DNA of 64,000 nucleotides from positions 124,001 to 188,000 of the forward strand of contig MBPM02000027.1 in NCBI GenBank assembly GCA_001695595.3, read 5' to 3'. The DNA is from Plasmopara viticola (lineage: Eukaryota; Oomycota; Peronosporomycetes; Peronosporales; Peronosporaceae). A model generated the notes under the pieces. The model saw only the letters and a list, made by a program, of their open reading frames with translations. It did no database searches and had not been told where the DNA came from. A program made the translations under genes and the position numbers. Below, in pieces: positions 29,050 to 42,815 of this stretch (positions are counted from its first letter, which is position 1; each line of letters begins with the position of its first letter).

Positions 29050-29164
29050 GATGTCTTTTGAAGAAATTGAAAAGCTTGGAGCAGAGGAATTAATTATTTT
29101 AATTTATTTCCTCTGATTAATTAATTTCTCTGCTTCAAGATTTTCAATTTCTTTAAAAGACATC
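29050..29164. repeat. Inverted duplication at the 3' end of the split gene
   Basis: Arms 29050-29096 and 29118-29164 (47 bp, 4 mismatches) around a 21-nt AT-rich loop. The left arm encodes SFEEIEKLGAEELI on the plus strand; the right arm encodes SFKEIENLEAEKLI on the minus strand. Confidence 0.88.
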
Positions 29165-30811
29165 AGAATTAAAACTTCATTGTATTTCCGGCTCGATCAA
29201 ATGGACAGACACATCTCAGCTTCGCGCAAGACAATGACAAAAAGCGTCAAACTACCGCAAAAAAAATCTTGTAATTTAGTCCAAGCAAAGAAAGGTTATG
29301 GCAAAGCGTAGGATGGTTGTGAATTGGAATCAGCGTTACGTAGTGTGCGACGTCTCCTACGGCTTGTACAAGACAAGACGACACCCGCTGGGCGCAAAAG
29401 ACTAGTCAGGTCCATGAGCTGCGTGCGACTCTTTACTTTAAAAGTTTAGGACGAGAAAAGGTAGGCAATATATATTATCGACTGCTGTACACTCTTTTTG
29501 GTCTGGCAATGGATCGCTGAAAACTAGCCGTTGTATACAAAAAGCAGCGAGAAAAGCTTCTTGTATATTCACTGCAGAAAGGAAGCAACAAATCTGGTAC
29601 ATTGTTGCAGAATTGTTATCAACGAAAATTGCATCAAATTTGGATAAAGTGATCATCTGAAGTTGCATATGTGAAAGCCCTTAAACTTTCAGCCGTTGTT
29701 TGCGATCAATTAAAGTACTTCAACGCTCTTGGTATGGTTACGGTTTTAGACGCATGTTTGCGGTCTCTAACATCCCAATCCGCCGCAATTTTGTTTTTGT
29801 TAAAACTGTATTGCAAAGATCATCTTTAATCTCGATATTGTGTGTTCTCCTAATCAACATGCCATTTCAATCTTAATGAAATTTTGGTCAAGCGACTGAT
29901 TTACAGAATGTTGTTTCTCTCCCACTGCAAGTAAAGCTGAATATTACACACAAAAAGTGCTCTAATTTCTAGTCGACTGCTTAAATGTGATATATAGTTG
30001 GCGAATACTTGCTTACAAGTAAGACAATTCGAAGCAGGCATCGATGATTTCTGCGGCGGTGCTCTGCACATTTACCGAAATCTTCGGTATGAGATCACCA
30101 AACAGCACGCTTATTTTTCTCCATTCCTTCATTGTTGTTGAGCAGAGGGGCGATCGATAGTCGCAAATGTGCATTGGTGCGTCAATAGAGCTTCACCATA
30201 AAGAAACCATTTAATTTTTATGAAAGAAAAGCTTTGGTGTGAACTGTTTAAAGCAAGAGAATGCGCATCAGATTTAAGTACACCCTTAGATGTAGATCGC
30301 GCTGTAAGGTGGACTGTGCTCCTATATGTTGCCGTTCTGTATCGGTGAGCATTCCAGCTTTTGTTCGCAGAACCACATTGGTGATCAATTCTGCAAAACG
30401 TGCATATGAAAAAGAAATATAGACTTTTAAAACCATCAATTGAAAATAGGGTCGCCGACTGTCGGCTTCATTCATTACTTACACGAAGATCAGAATTGTC
30501 CTTGCTTCAGTAGATCACAATATTCCAAGTCAATAACGATCATAGCTCTCCATTTCACGGCCAGAAAATGTTTCAGAAAAGCAAATTTAGCACAGATCTA
30601 TAAACCAGCGAAGCTGCGGCAAATCAATCTCGTCGACTCCGAACCTGCTTGCAGTAAGTTATGTAACTTTTTTGCGTGTAAACTTCAGCCGTGCGTTTCC
30701 ATCCAGCCTTCCAAGGCACTTTCAAAGCGTTAGTGTCTTTGTGTTCCAAAGTAAATGAGATGGTCGTGATTATCGCATAAGCCGGGATCATGCAACACTG
30801 TCGTGAAGGAA
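29165..30811. other. AT-rich decayed tract
   Basis: Only short open frames on both strands; no RNA gene, repeat or domain recognised. Confidence 0.4.
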
Positions 30812-30910
30812 GGTTAATAAAGTCGGTCGTTGGACAAGGCGGGGGCGCGAAATCGGTGAAGGAGCAAGGTTTTTTAAACTGAGAGGTGATATTAAATGGA
30901 GAGATTTGGT
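30812..30910 (-). repeat. LTR-like repeat fragment (third copy)
   Basis: GGTTAATAAAGTCGGTCGTTGGACAAGG…GAGAGGTGATATTAAATGGAG matches GAAGCTGATCGAAGTCGGTCGTCGGACGAGG…GAAGTGATATTAAATGAAG at about 57292-57405. Only ~100 bp is recognisable. Confidence 0.5.
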
Positions 30911-33900
30911 CTGGTCTCTGACCTTCGCTTCGTACTTAGAGCCAATACAAGCTGTTTGCCTGGATACAAAAGCTAGACTCAACATCCAAGTTTAATAGAG
31001 CTTTTATGCTCCCAAAGGTAATTTTAGATTTATCGCCGAAGCCATCGGTTGTGTAAATGTCGTGCATATCATAAGTATAGTAATTATTGAAAATATGCAT
31101 AAAGCTGTAGTCAATTAGATCATTTGCATCTTTTGTATCGACTTCTATGTTCTAAGTAGTGCGTTCTCATTGATGTTCCAATACCTATTAGTTTGTGATA
31201 GTACGAAAAAGATTGACACAAGATAGCTTGTGTAACACCATTACACTCTTAACATTTCGAAACCAATCGAGAGGAAGCCACTTGAATTACAAAAGCGCAG
31301 TCAAGAAGAAGCACGAGCACCAAGAAATAATCGATTACTTTTTCTCTAATATGTCAGAGCTTCAGAAGCAAAGGTCTCATTTATTTCGATTTCGCTAAAA
31401 CAAATTTGTTGCGAGGGCACTTAAAGCGTACATCAAGCTTTGCGCTAGCGGTCTTAGAGAAGTGGCATCGCCCGATTTTACTTTGTCCATTGAAAGCGAT
31501 CCATACGTTGAAAGCATTTATATAGAAGCTGCTTGTTAAATGTGTCTTATCATTTAAGACCTAAATTCAGACCTGAGGTAAGTACCTCGATAAGCAAAAT
31601 TCAGCTAAACTATAAACAAATGTACGTTTGCGTCTCGACACAGATCAAAAGGAAACAATGTTGCCGCTCTATAATGATGGGCGAAATAAACTTTTGCTAT
31701 TTCGATCAGCGAATAAACAAGAAAGCTGTATAACATAAAAATAAACTATTAAAGTGAGAAAAAAGTTCAGATTAAGTGGGACAAAATACAAAACAAAATC
31801 TATCATACCATCTATCGGAACGTACTAGGACAATGTGGTGTATACTTGTAAAACGCGACACGGTCGACAAACTTGGTAATGTGTTGCTATATGAAAATGT
31901 ATAGATTTTACCTTTCCAAAGCAATCAGAGTTATAATGCATACCAACAAACACGGTCCTGAAAGTTTTCTTGAAGTTCGCTTTTGCGCCACAATATCAGT
32001 TTAAGCCGAGATAGATAGGAAAATGCCGACGTGGCAAAATCTCGTTGATGGCAAAGAAATGAGTTTTAATGCCTTCATACCCATTAAAAACAAGGCCAGA
32101 GCGACGAATATCGCGATTGTGGTATGTTTTGTCATTGACTTGCGGTTTTCAAGCTCTTCCGTCCATTGCAAGCTTTATCAGCAATCGCTTAGCTTGAAAG
32201 AACGAGAGTTTTAGTGCGGAAACAAACTCCAAGACCTAGGTTCATGACTCATTTATGGATGACAGCACTGCGGCACATCATGTTTCTGCGTGATAGCGAG
32301 ATTTCGCTTCTCTTGACATGCGTACACTTGAAAAAAAATCGAAATTTTCGATGGTTTTACCTCCAAATACGGTTGTGCTTGACTTTTATCAAAGTGCACT
32401 TAATTATTATCAATCGAGCCATGCATGCTTCGAAGTATATTCAATATGTACTTAGCTATGCGGAGCTGAAACAACGGTAAACGGAGTCTGGTGCTTTTTG
32501 TCTCATTTTAGCAAGTAGCGAAAATACGTATGGTCAGCAAAAGCGGTCTCTACTTTATGTACATCAAATCATTGATTTAAGATGAAGCTCTTCTCAAAGC
32601 AAAGAAAATTACGTAAGACACAATGATATGAGTAACTCGGCTTTATGCTTGATCTGGACTATCGTGCTTGGTGTATATACGTTTAGTGCTCTTAGGTAAG
32701 TAAATGCATTTATAAGGCATGTTCATATCTTAAATAGCTGCTGTATCAAACGAAAATATATTTTCACGAGTTATCTTAAAGTCTAGAAGCACTTGTGAAC
32801 AATGTGTGGACTGCTTCCACCGGCAACTAGACCCTACAGCTATTTTAGGAGTGCCATAGCTATCTCCGTACGTATTTGGAAGCAAACTTTATTTAACCCC
32901 ACGAAACGAAGTGATGTCTTAGTTGCTGACCAGCAATGGACATTATAGCTTATTACCCCCAGTTGTGCTTGATCAACTGTGTACGCTTAGAAATTGTAGC
33001 TGACGCAGCTTAGTACCTCCTTGGCACGCAGCTCATAAGTAAGAAAATTTACCAAAATTTAATAATTGTTAGAAAGGTTTTTGCCACTTTGCTTGGGCTC
33101 TATTTATTGATGCTAGAAGCACGAAAAGTCTGCATGCTGGTGGCTTCTCAGTGTCGTTCTTTTTCGAGAATGATCGGTCTTCATACAAACTTTTCAGCGT
33201 CCATCCTTTTTTAACACATTGTAGTTTCTAGATGTGCGGCGTATGAACCATTTTCTGAGTCGACAATTAAGTTGGTCTCAATAAGGTAGGAGGGGTATAT
33301 GTAAGGTTCGATTTAGCATCAAAAATTAGATACATCACTTCACAAACTGAAGACATGCTCATTGCAAAATCGATGTATACTAAATGGAACAGCCTATTTT
33401 AAATCATAACTATCAATAACGAGGGTGAGTAAGCTTGAGCTTGACCTTTGAATCCACAAAACTATCATCGGATCCGTACACAAATTGCAGACGCCGTAAC
33501 ATGCCGCACAAACGCCCCAGACGTCTTCGCCGAAACGAAACGGGTGACGAGAGCAAATGACCAAAAGAACCAATTACCAAGCGCAAGATGTGTGAGCCAA
33601 CCTCGCTTCTGAATGGCAAGCACTCTTGCTGACCAGAATGCGTAACAATCGCAAGCAGGCAAAGCTCTTTCCACATATGTAAGCGCGAGTGCTCACATGC
33701 ACTACGTGAAGATTCCGAACTACGAACGAAACAATGCAAGCAGCAACTCAGTTAACTTAATCGAATAACTGCATACAGGGCTGAGTATTACTCATTAACC
33801 GAGAGTGGAATGCATTTTAAAAGCTGCAGAAATGCTCAACGAAGCAGAAGACAATGGACTGTGAATAAGGTGTCAGCCATTACTAGGACAAACGGTGACA

Positions 33901-36900
33901 GACTACGCGCTACAAGGCACAATTTGTTGCAGATGGCTTCACACAACGATATTTTCCTAAGCTAATATCTACTTGTCGGCCATGGCCATGAGAACGGCTC
34001 GATAGATACCAGCGTTTGCGGTCAGGAGCGACGGCATAGTTGCAGACACTGAGACTGTCAACTTGTATGGGGGCGATGATCTAGCTAAAGTCCCCAGTGC
34101 ATTACACGTCAAGAGAAAGGCCTCCTGTGTGTAAAATTGTGCAAGTCCTTAATGGGCTAAGACAAGATGACTCGTGCATGCGTGTTTTGCAATACTTATT
34201 GATGTGTGGCTTTTGGGTGCGGCTGCAAAGGCTGTGTAATATTAACAAGGCTGGAGCAAGGCGAATCCTGATGAATTGTCATTCTGTTTCTGTTTTGGGT
34301 TCGTCATATTCTTACAGGAAATATGTTGCTGAGGGCAGCTACAATGCCAAGGCAATTCATTATGAATAAGGCGTTGGAACTGCAATAATGGTTCAAATTC
34401 TGAGGCCAAAAGCTGACATATTTGGATGATAAAAAAAAGCTTTGCTGACTTGTATCCATTTAAACAGAGCGTCGGCGCTTTGTCGAATCTTTTTGACTGC
34501 CCTATTTTAATATCGCTTTCTTAGTTTGTGCTTGTGAACCGCTCATCCAAACCCACCCAAGAAGCCTTGTTCCAGCATTTAATAAATTTTAGTAGCATAG
34601 CTAATACCGGCGCTTGGATGTAGTGATAACTCCTTCCGTGGCATTAAGCACATATATGGCTATGCGGATATTAGTTATCATATAAATTTACACAAACGTC
34701 AATATCCGCTAAGCTATCTCACCTCATTGATGCATGCTTATACGCGTTTTAGATTGGTATAGAAGAGCTCAAAAATGCATAAGTAAACGTGGGCCTGCTG
34801 CTCTTAAGGGATATAGTAATTTTTGTACGTTTAGATATCGTAAGTTTATCACCATCTCTACCGTATGTATATACACATATACAATTTAACTAAAGATGTG
34901 CCCGTAGCTCAAATCAAATACGCATTCATAACGTAGCACTAGGATTATCGCATGCCTCCAAGCACTTTTGCGATCTCAAGCTGCAAATTCGCCGAGACAT
35001 ACAAGGATCAATAAGAACCAGCAAACTGTACGATGCTTTCAGCCAGAAAAAGGGCTGATCAATGCCATAAAGAGCTAGCTAAAACTCTGTTGGCTCAATA
35101 AAAACGACATGTGGTCACACTTTTATTACAATTAGAAGTAGAGTGCGGAGAGCAGCGCAGATATTACTTCCTCCACCCCATTTGCCGCCGTTTTTCTGGG
35201 CTCACACCGGATGCAGTAACTTGATCCAGCACCTTAACGGGCTTAGCTTGGTGTTTTTAAAGATCAAGAAAAAACTCGGAGTGTTTGGATTTCTCAGCGA
35301 GACCACGCGAGACAATGAAGTACAAAGCCTCGTATAAGTTTAAGAGCTCAGCGGGTTGGGCCGCAACCCGAACAAGGTTTTATACAGGACCATTTTGCCC
35401 ATCTAACGCGATTAGGTGAAGTTATTTGAGCATTCTCGCTTTTGAACTGCGAAGGCCTAATGGGTGTGATGCCGATGTTTAAAATAAAAAGCCCAACTAT
35501 ATTTCGTTATAGAGTGTAGCTGGTGCCACGCATGGAAGTGGCCTGAGTAGTTACACTGAGGGCAAAGTGAGACTTTCTGCTTAGCCATCAGCATCTTTTC
35601 AGCTGCTCCAATTTTGCGGAGACAACTGCCCTTGAAAGCAAAGGAGGGCATACAGCAAGGCATTTACCCGTATGTTCTTTCAGAATTTGGGCTTATACGC
35701 GTCAGATTTGAGTATTTTTACCAATCCGAGAAAGTGGCTGGCAAGCATGGCGATTACACTTGTGATACACTTTCAATGGGTCACTATAAGGGCTTGCTTC
35801 TTTCATGTAGTGGCTGTGTTACGTGTGAAAGGAAAAGTATTGACTTTGGGCAGATTTGTGTGACTGATCCAGCCATGCTGCAAGACATTAGACCATCTTT
35901 GCTAAACTTATTTTTTGCCCTGATGGGCATTGAATTTAAGATGCAAACGCACAATCTGTTCGCTCAGCGCCTTAGCTTTCATTCAGCAGATTAAAAGAGC
36001 TCGGTGAGAGTTATTTTGTCGACTTGGTTTTTATTGTCTTAAAAACGTCATTTGAGATTGAAAGAGTACAATTTTCTAGCTGTTGCAGAAGTGGTAGCGG
36101 AAATGTTTACAGAACGCAACCTGAGATGAGATACCAATCGACGAAAGAATTAATTACCACAAATATTACATACAAATGCTTCGTGTGCCCTTCGCCGTAT
36201 CATCTTCGTCTCACTCTATACAGATACATACGATGGAAAAGTTGCGCGCAATGAGAAAAATGTCGCTACGAAAGCATGCAATGGACAGTTTATACCAAAA
36301 TAATGTCAATTTGGCCGCTCTGCTAGCCATAGTGCTCAGATCTGAGAGCTGCGCTAAGTTGCTAGCCATCAATCATAAATACTAGCTGTCCTATGCAATG
36401 GGAAAAATGCGTATCTAAAAAGCCAGAAGTAGCATAACAAAAGGCAGACAATTCAAGCTAGAAATGAGGTAGTGGGGATCTGATGCATCCGAAGCGAAAA
36501 CACAGTCGATTTTGTTGCGATGACGTGTAATTCGTTAGCGGCTAAAAGTACGAAAAGGATCCTGAACACATATGGAAATACTTAAGATTCCCCAGACATC
36601 GTGGCTAGCGTGTAGCGACGGTCTTTCCTGCAAGACTTGTATAAAGACGTGCTTGAATTCGATGTGGCGTTAAGAGCGTGTACTTCTACCGCTACATATT
36701 CTGATCGCTCTGCCATATATAAAGCCACGTAGACAGAATTTTATTACAAGTTAATGTCAGCATAGCCGATAGGCGCCAAAAACAATCCAACGGTTTACAT
36801 TATAGTGATATCGTGCACGATGGGAGATCCTTGCGGTACGGTAGCCCAAGATTGATAATGAAGGATGGCTAATACCTGACTTTGCGAAAGATTCTCAAGC

Positions 36901-39900
36901 ATCAGCCTACAAGCATCCGCTGTAAAAGTGACGACGTAGGTTGAGAAAAATAACTGACGTTTCAGGAATGAGAGAGTATGACAAAGTCATTTTTTAATTT
37001 TTTTTTGTTAAAAGATTATAACATTCCTACCAAAGCTCATTAGATTACATATATAATTTTCTATTTAATTGAAGACTTTAACTCTAGTGGTTTCACGTGA
37101 TCTCTCATGCTTAAAAGAATAATATCATTCTGGCAAATATATTTGCACAAGTGTAGTGCGAGTTACGCAAAAAATGGCTTAAGAGCCACCTGTACGTCTT
37201 GTACTAGATATGATGTGTCGCTGCATAGCAGCATATCCAAATGTTTGAGTCACCACTGGCTTACAGCCTACCTGTTGTTGACACAGCAACGCTGTTTGCT
37301 GGTCATGTTTCTCGATCCCATAGACTTCTGCAGGCAATTAATTTAGTCCGCTTTAATAAAAAAAAAGCATTTAAAGTACAAAATAATAAACTCATCATAT
37401 TCACAGCAAACCGGATGATCACAGAGAACGGATAATATTCACTGCCGCAAAGAGCTGCGTGATGTGTGCGCAAATACGCCAAGATGTTGTAGCAGGATGC
37501 TCGTAATCCCACTTGCGTTTGACGATTTATGCTCTTCTCCGCCATAATGTTATTAATAAGGGTTTGTAAAAGAGGAACAGACAGAGCTTTTCGCCAAATG
37601 ACTTAAGTTTATAAGGGACGTAAATGAAGAAATAAAATATTTCAAGCTAAGCGTTTGTAGTCATCAAAACAAAAAAGCCTACCTATCAGTGCAGTTACTG
37701 CTTTCTATAAGACTAAACAACGCCCATGCTTCGCTGGTTCATTTAAGGTCATAGTCAAGAGATACTTTTCATACACACTTGACATTTTCTGAAAGAATGG
37801 GAGCACGACCAGTTCGATGTATGGGCCTAGTCGTATTACGACCCAAGCCAGATAAGTATGGTAGGGACGGCGCCGAATCACACGCAGATTTAGTAAAAGT
37901 TATCGCTCGTGTCGAGTTCTGACAACAAAGCTCCACTAAAATATCTTGAGCCGAGATAGCGATGCAACTACGTGCTCGAAAGATTACCAGAAAATGCCTT
38001 GAATCTCATGATGTAATATGCAGCGCATGTCTAGGCCAAGAAAGCCATGATTGTCGGTATTACAGATTATTAGCTCAATAGCCGCTCCCTCAAATGTCTC
38101 TCGCAAAACACTTTAAAAAGAACTGCACGTTGTGAAAAAGAACTGCACGTTGTGCGCCTCATGACGCTGTAAAATTGTCATCATCTCCTCACCAAAACAA
38201 TAATGAGTTGTTTGGAGTCAAGCCCGATTTCTTGCACGACACAAAGGATATTTGTTCGCCGATCACATCTTGGGTCTAAGCGTTCACTATGTCAAATCTC
38301 CCTGACGTTGCATGTATTTTAAATCACAGTACGTAGCGTCTTAGGTACTACAAGCGAAGGGAAGAAGTACTAAATTCATGGGCAAAAGCTCATCTCGAGA
38401 CTTATAATAGCCGCGCAAAAGCATTGTGTACAGAACACTCATGTTGTGGGCTATTGATCGAAAACTACAACTTTAACGTTAAGTCTTCAAACAGACGAGA
38501 TCGTTAGTTTGTACCAAAAATACAACTTTACTTGTACTACGAGTGCGGCCGCTGCACATCCATATACAATATTTTTACTTTTTGCTAGAAGTGGACAGTA
38601 TTTATAGTCGATGAATTAGAACTTGGACGCACAAATCTTTCCTTCAATCAAAAACTTAATATTGAAGCATCTGTCCTCGTTGATGTGACAGTCTTTACCG
38701 TTTGACATGGAACACGGTACCCACCATTCTACATAGCATATGGGCTTACAAACTTCCTAGTAGATGTATACCCTAGATTCACAAGCTATCTTCTCACGTT
38801 GTTAGCACCGTGCTATATTAAATGGTTTCCTTGCCCTGCCTCGCCTCGCATTTCTATGTCTCAATCCTTCCTTCATCGCATCTTCTCGGCTCGCTTGTTT
38901 GCGCGCTTTTTCGCATCGCTAAATTACTTCACTAGACTGCACACAATTACTAAGATTGACTGCTTGCACGCCGCTTGCCTAATCACTCTCTATACTACTA
39001 AATCAGATTGATCGCTCATCGTGTATTGTACGCATGATTTAGTCACAGATCAAACCTTTTGTTGACTGCTTTCTTGGCAACTAGCTTGAAATTTATCTGG
39101 GTCGCCGAGCTCAAAATTTTAAACTCGTGTGTACAACAGCACCCAAGGAAAAAGGAAGCCTTGGTTGCTTGCGGTTTTTACGTATAGTTTGCTCTTTAAA
39201 CAGCAACCCTTCTATGGTCAGCTGCTGCTCGATAAGCTGTGTGACGACGTACAAGCCTCCGTTAAAGCCTAAATTCGTTTTCAGCATCATTTTGAGCAGG
39301 TGTTGCCACAGTACTGTAGACTTTAGCCACACAAATGCGATTGTCAATGGAGTTATTGCTGTCCATTTCCCTTAAAGTGTCAGTGCAAAGCGGTATTTTC
39401 TGCAGCAGGGCTACCGTAGTTCGTTTCTCAGAAGAAGAATGACTTTTAATATACACTATTGCGCCATGCTTATATACAGTCTAAGCCTTAGATGACTATC
39501 TGACTGACTTCAAGCGTTAGTATCAAGCTTGTTGACTAGACTAATTATTGACCGTACAATTTAAATGTAAGTAAGGCTTCATTTTTTTCCCTTTAAAAAC
39601 TTATGGATTAATTTCAATTTACCTACTCTCTACAGTAAAGGTTTTTATTGTTATGCCTTAGCAGCGGTCGTCAGGTTTTGTACCGCGCTTCAATTAAATC
39701 CTCAATACTAGTGATGCCTCCTTATCGACGCTTGTTACATCACTTGACAAGTGTGAATCAAATTGTAGTACTAAATTGTATGACACACACCGGGTTCGTA
39801 TATTCATGTCACTCTCTCGACCATCAAGATTTTTAAAAATCGTACAAAGACAACCATCTCGTTAAAGCACTATGTCTAACAGACATTCGGTACCTATGTG

Positions 39901-41360
39901 ACATTTGCTGCTTTTTGGAAGTCTGTTCTACAAGCTGAATGAGCCTCAAAGCATACGTTACTGTAGCGACCTCAGACTAGCCGCATTCTTTGCTTCTTCA
40001 TCCAATCCACTGTTGGTGCTAATTGAAATTAGTACTTTTACGACACAAGTCACGCTTAAAGTGCCAAATTGCTAGGCATTAGAATAGCATTAGTACGCTT
40101 TACCGTCGGAAGATGACCTATTTGCTCATTGATCGCATATTTAGTGAACAAGATGCTAGTTTTATACTTGCTTATGACCCTCCGACATCGGCAACAGAGA
40201 GTAAATAGTCGAGTACTTCGCCTAATAAAGTTTATGCACTGCACTCGACTCGGACGCGTCGAAGGGACGCTCGACAGGTAGTCTGCATACATCGCGCTCA
40301 TCCGATCTACACGCTTGCAAAATTGATGCGTTGCACACCGCGTGATAGCGACTAGCTGGTGAACACAGAGCACACCCTACGCACTCCATTTCCATTCTAC
40401 GGTCGATAATTTTTGCCGGAAATCCAATACCTTTAGCCTCGATGAGGCACAAGAGCACTTAGTGCCGAGAAAACAAACAGGATCTCACCTGATTATTTAA
40501 TCGCGGACGACCCTCAAGTTGTGTCCGATGAGCGGGCTTTGGTCGCCCGAGTGGCCACGCCAAGTATCATGCGTTAAAATTACTAGCTAGTGTTGCGCAT
40601 TGTGAGGCACGTAAAGCTTTGTAAGTTTACAGAAATTCTTGTGGGACCTTTCAACGGCGTAGAATATAGCCTTAGATAAGAGGTTTTAAATCACTTAATA
40701 CAATGCCCTATAATAACACTTCAGAAACATCACTTCTTGAAACTTATTCTACTAGTATCTTCTTGTCTACTGAATTTCTGCGACAAAATTTGCACAGACA
40801 AGTGATCTAAAACAGCGATTGTCGGGGTCCTTTTTAACTGGAGAACACTGAACAGTCTTTCATGTAAGAACATGTCTTAAGAAAACATGAGTATAGGATA
40901 GTCAATTTTCGATATACCTTCTCGTTTCGGATTTCTCGTGCTCCTGATAGGGCATTGTGAAGTCACATGCCTCGACCATAGGTGCTAGACATTCTCTGGT
41001 GTTGCATTTAGCAAGCAATAAGTCTCACCAATTGCTTAAATAGCACACATCAACTTTCTTTTTCGACAAAGAGCAAATCCGGTTACATATAGCTGAAACG
41101 GAAATCTTGTATTACAAAACAGTAACGCACTTAGCAAGACACTATCGCACTATTTGTTGAGTAGTATGCCCGTAAGTTCGGATATTTTACTTTTTCTAAA
41201 GGACTGCAAATGTTTACTAGTATTAATTCCTTTGGGTGTTATGTGAAGTGATGGCGTTAAAATATGCCTTGGTCGGACTACATGACCCTTACAACTGTCG
41301 TCATTTCACATCCTGTAGACTTAATCACATCTCATTGCATTCATTAACTATTCAGCTCCC
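30911..41360. other. 10-kb gene-poor, AT-rich tract
   Basis: No open frame over ~126 codons, and those present lack ATG starts or motifs. Minor points: a CPQCNYSGHFHAWH zinc-knuckle-like run on the minus strand near 35555, possibly a gag relic, and a 20-bp tandem duplication at 38115. Most of this is presumably old transposon sequence decayed beyond recognition. Confidence 0.4.
38115..38154 (+). repeat. 20-bp perfect tandem duplication
   Basis: AAAAAGAACTGCACGTTGTG occurs twice head to tail (38115-38134, 38135-38154). Confidence 0.9.
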
Positions 41361-41776
41361 TTAGACAAGAAGCATAAAGCTTCTGTATCTCTTCTTCGAT
41401 TTAAAAGGCAGTGTCTTACCCGAATTGCCAGCAACCTTACAGTCTGATTTGCTCGCTGAATGTGGACTCTCAGCGTCATTCATGTCCTCACTGTCACTGA
41501 AATTCTCTAATGGATTCTTGCCATTCTCAAATAGGCGCTTCTTGCCTTCTCTCACCAGAAGAAAATTAAAATCACTTTAAATTGCTCAATTTTTTTGCAG
41601 TCAACGCATTGCTTACATTGATACAAATTAAAGGTACCACCTCCACGAGTTTGATCCTTTGCCAGGCAACTTAGCTTTTGAGTGCTCAGCCTTAAAAAAA
41701 ATTGCACACCCTCTTTCCCTTCGGCCTTGCATTTAACGCTTTGAATCTCTTGCAATTTTTTGATAGTGATCGTCAT
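41361..41776 (-). other. Pair of adjoining minus-strand open frames, unknown
   Basis: 41776-41552 (ATG start; Cys pairs in YQCKQCVDCKK) is followed immediately, in another frame, by 41555-41361 (REGKKRLFENGK, an acidic SDSEDMNDAESPHS stretch and a basic KSKKRYR end). Acidic-basic composition looks like a nuclear protein tail. A frameshift or short intron would be needed to join them. Could be chance. Confidence 0.25.
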
Positions 41777-42697
41777 AAATAACCCTTAATTTATCGGCCT
41801 TATCGGCAAAGCGCGGAACAAAAAGCCTTTCACCTGTTTCTTTTCAAACTCTTGCTTTTTATGTAGATAAAGAAAGACTTAATGTACGGGAGGTTTAGGA
41901 AAGCGTGAACTTTGCATAGCACCTTGGTCAGATGATGTGGCAGGCAGGTATACGACCTTCCAGTGGCCGAATGCTCACTATTCCAAAAGAAAACTCAGCT
42001 TGAACAAAACAATAATCAAATAAATAGCGAAGAAAGCTATCCGTCGAGCGGAGCGCTTAATGATGACTTACGTTCAAAAAGAGATTGCTGCGGTATCCGA
42101 ACACACCTCAAGATCAAGTCAACCTCTGTCTGAGACTCTGTCTAGAATAAAAGCTTTCCCTACCAAAAAAATAATCTGCCTTTGTTTTGGGTGACGAGGA
42201 GGATTTATTTGTCTACTATAGAGCATATCATGAAAGGAAGGCTCTATGATAGTTTCCACCTCACCACGGTTACATAATTGCACCTCTAATTTTCCTTGCC
42301 TGGTGATTCTCAGGCGCTTTCATTTTTGAAATATGAAAATGCTAAAGAGCGCTATGAGCTCTCCGGCCTGCACTCTTCTGTCCTTTGCCGGGAAGAGTAA
42401 AAAACGAACGCCAAACTTACGGCATCGTTGTAACTATCCTCCGGAAAAAGAGCCAAAAGTTGCTACACACATTAGCACACAGACTTATAGGCTATGCGAA
42501 AAGTCTTAACCTCCATTTAAGAGGTCTACAGTAAATTCAAAGGTCAATACTCGATCTAATATACCTCGTTGATAATGTCAAGAGCGACGGATTCCAGAGA
42601 AGTGAAAGACAATATTAATGGTAGGCGTTTCGGGTAAAGTTAGTGATCGAAATTACCAACATAGGGGTAGATTAGTTTTTAAAATATCACCGCAGGG
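41777..42697. other. Decayed tract, nothing recognised
   Basis: No supported feature. Confidence 0.4.
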
Positions 42698-42815
42698 TAC
42701 TATTGAAAGTCGCCACCCCGTGAGAAGACTACTTACCCCGAGCAGAAAACTCTTATACTTCGCGTGCTGTGGGCACTCGTCAAAGGCCACTCCTTGGGTG
42801 GCACTTTCAAAAGTA
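42698..42815. mobile_element. MITE-like element with inverted ends
   Basis: Left end TACTATTGAAAGTCGCCACCC and the reverse complement of the right end TACTTTTGAAAGTGCCACCC match over ~20 bp with one mismatch and one gap. Outer TA dinucleotides could be a TA target duplication, as in Tc1/mariner-derived MITEs. 118 bp in total, non-coding. Confidence 0.5.

Larger units (their letters stand above)
27813..29116 (+). pseudogene. Unidentified gene split by a SINE insertion
   Basis: Removing the SINE and one copy of its 12-bp duplication (join 27925 to 28259) gives one continuous frame from 27813 to 28550, about 134 codons with one TAG at 28374-28376. A +2 shift near 28545 then leads into a 190-codon open frame ending at 29116. 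Recognisable stretches: NIELWWRVNYQL, EEYSEKVVTDVYYRIS, SISAGSSQSAGSTPHTDTS, YRIDLLEERKPTRKE, then PLTALEKLIEGELL, HRIKYLLKKGLQHNLHS and ISIHNKWDAVLCPGK. The TAG may lie in a ~64-nt intron (GTGAGC…CTCAG, 28363-28427), but the phase then needs checking. Family not recognised. The frame ends in an inverted duplication, so its natural C-terminus is probably lost. Confidence 0.5.

Noticed and set aside
35614..35994. 126-codon plus-strand ORF
   Set aside because: Starts from TTG, no motif, AT-rich decayed neighbourhood.
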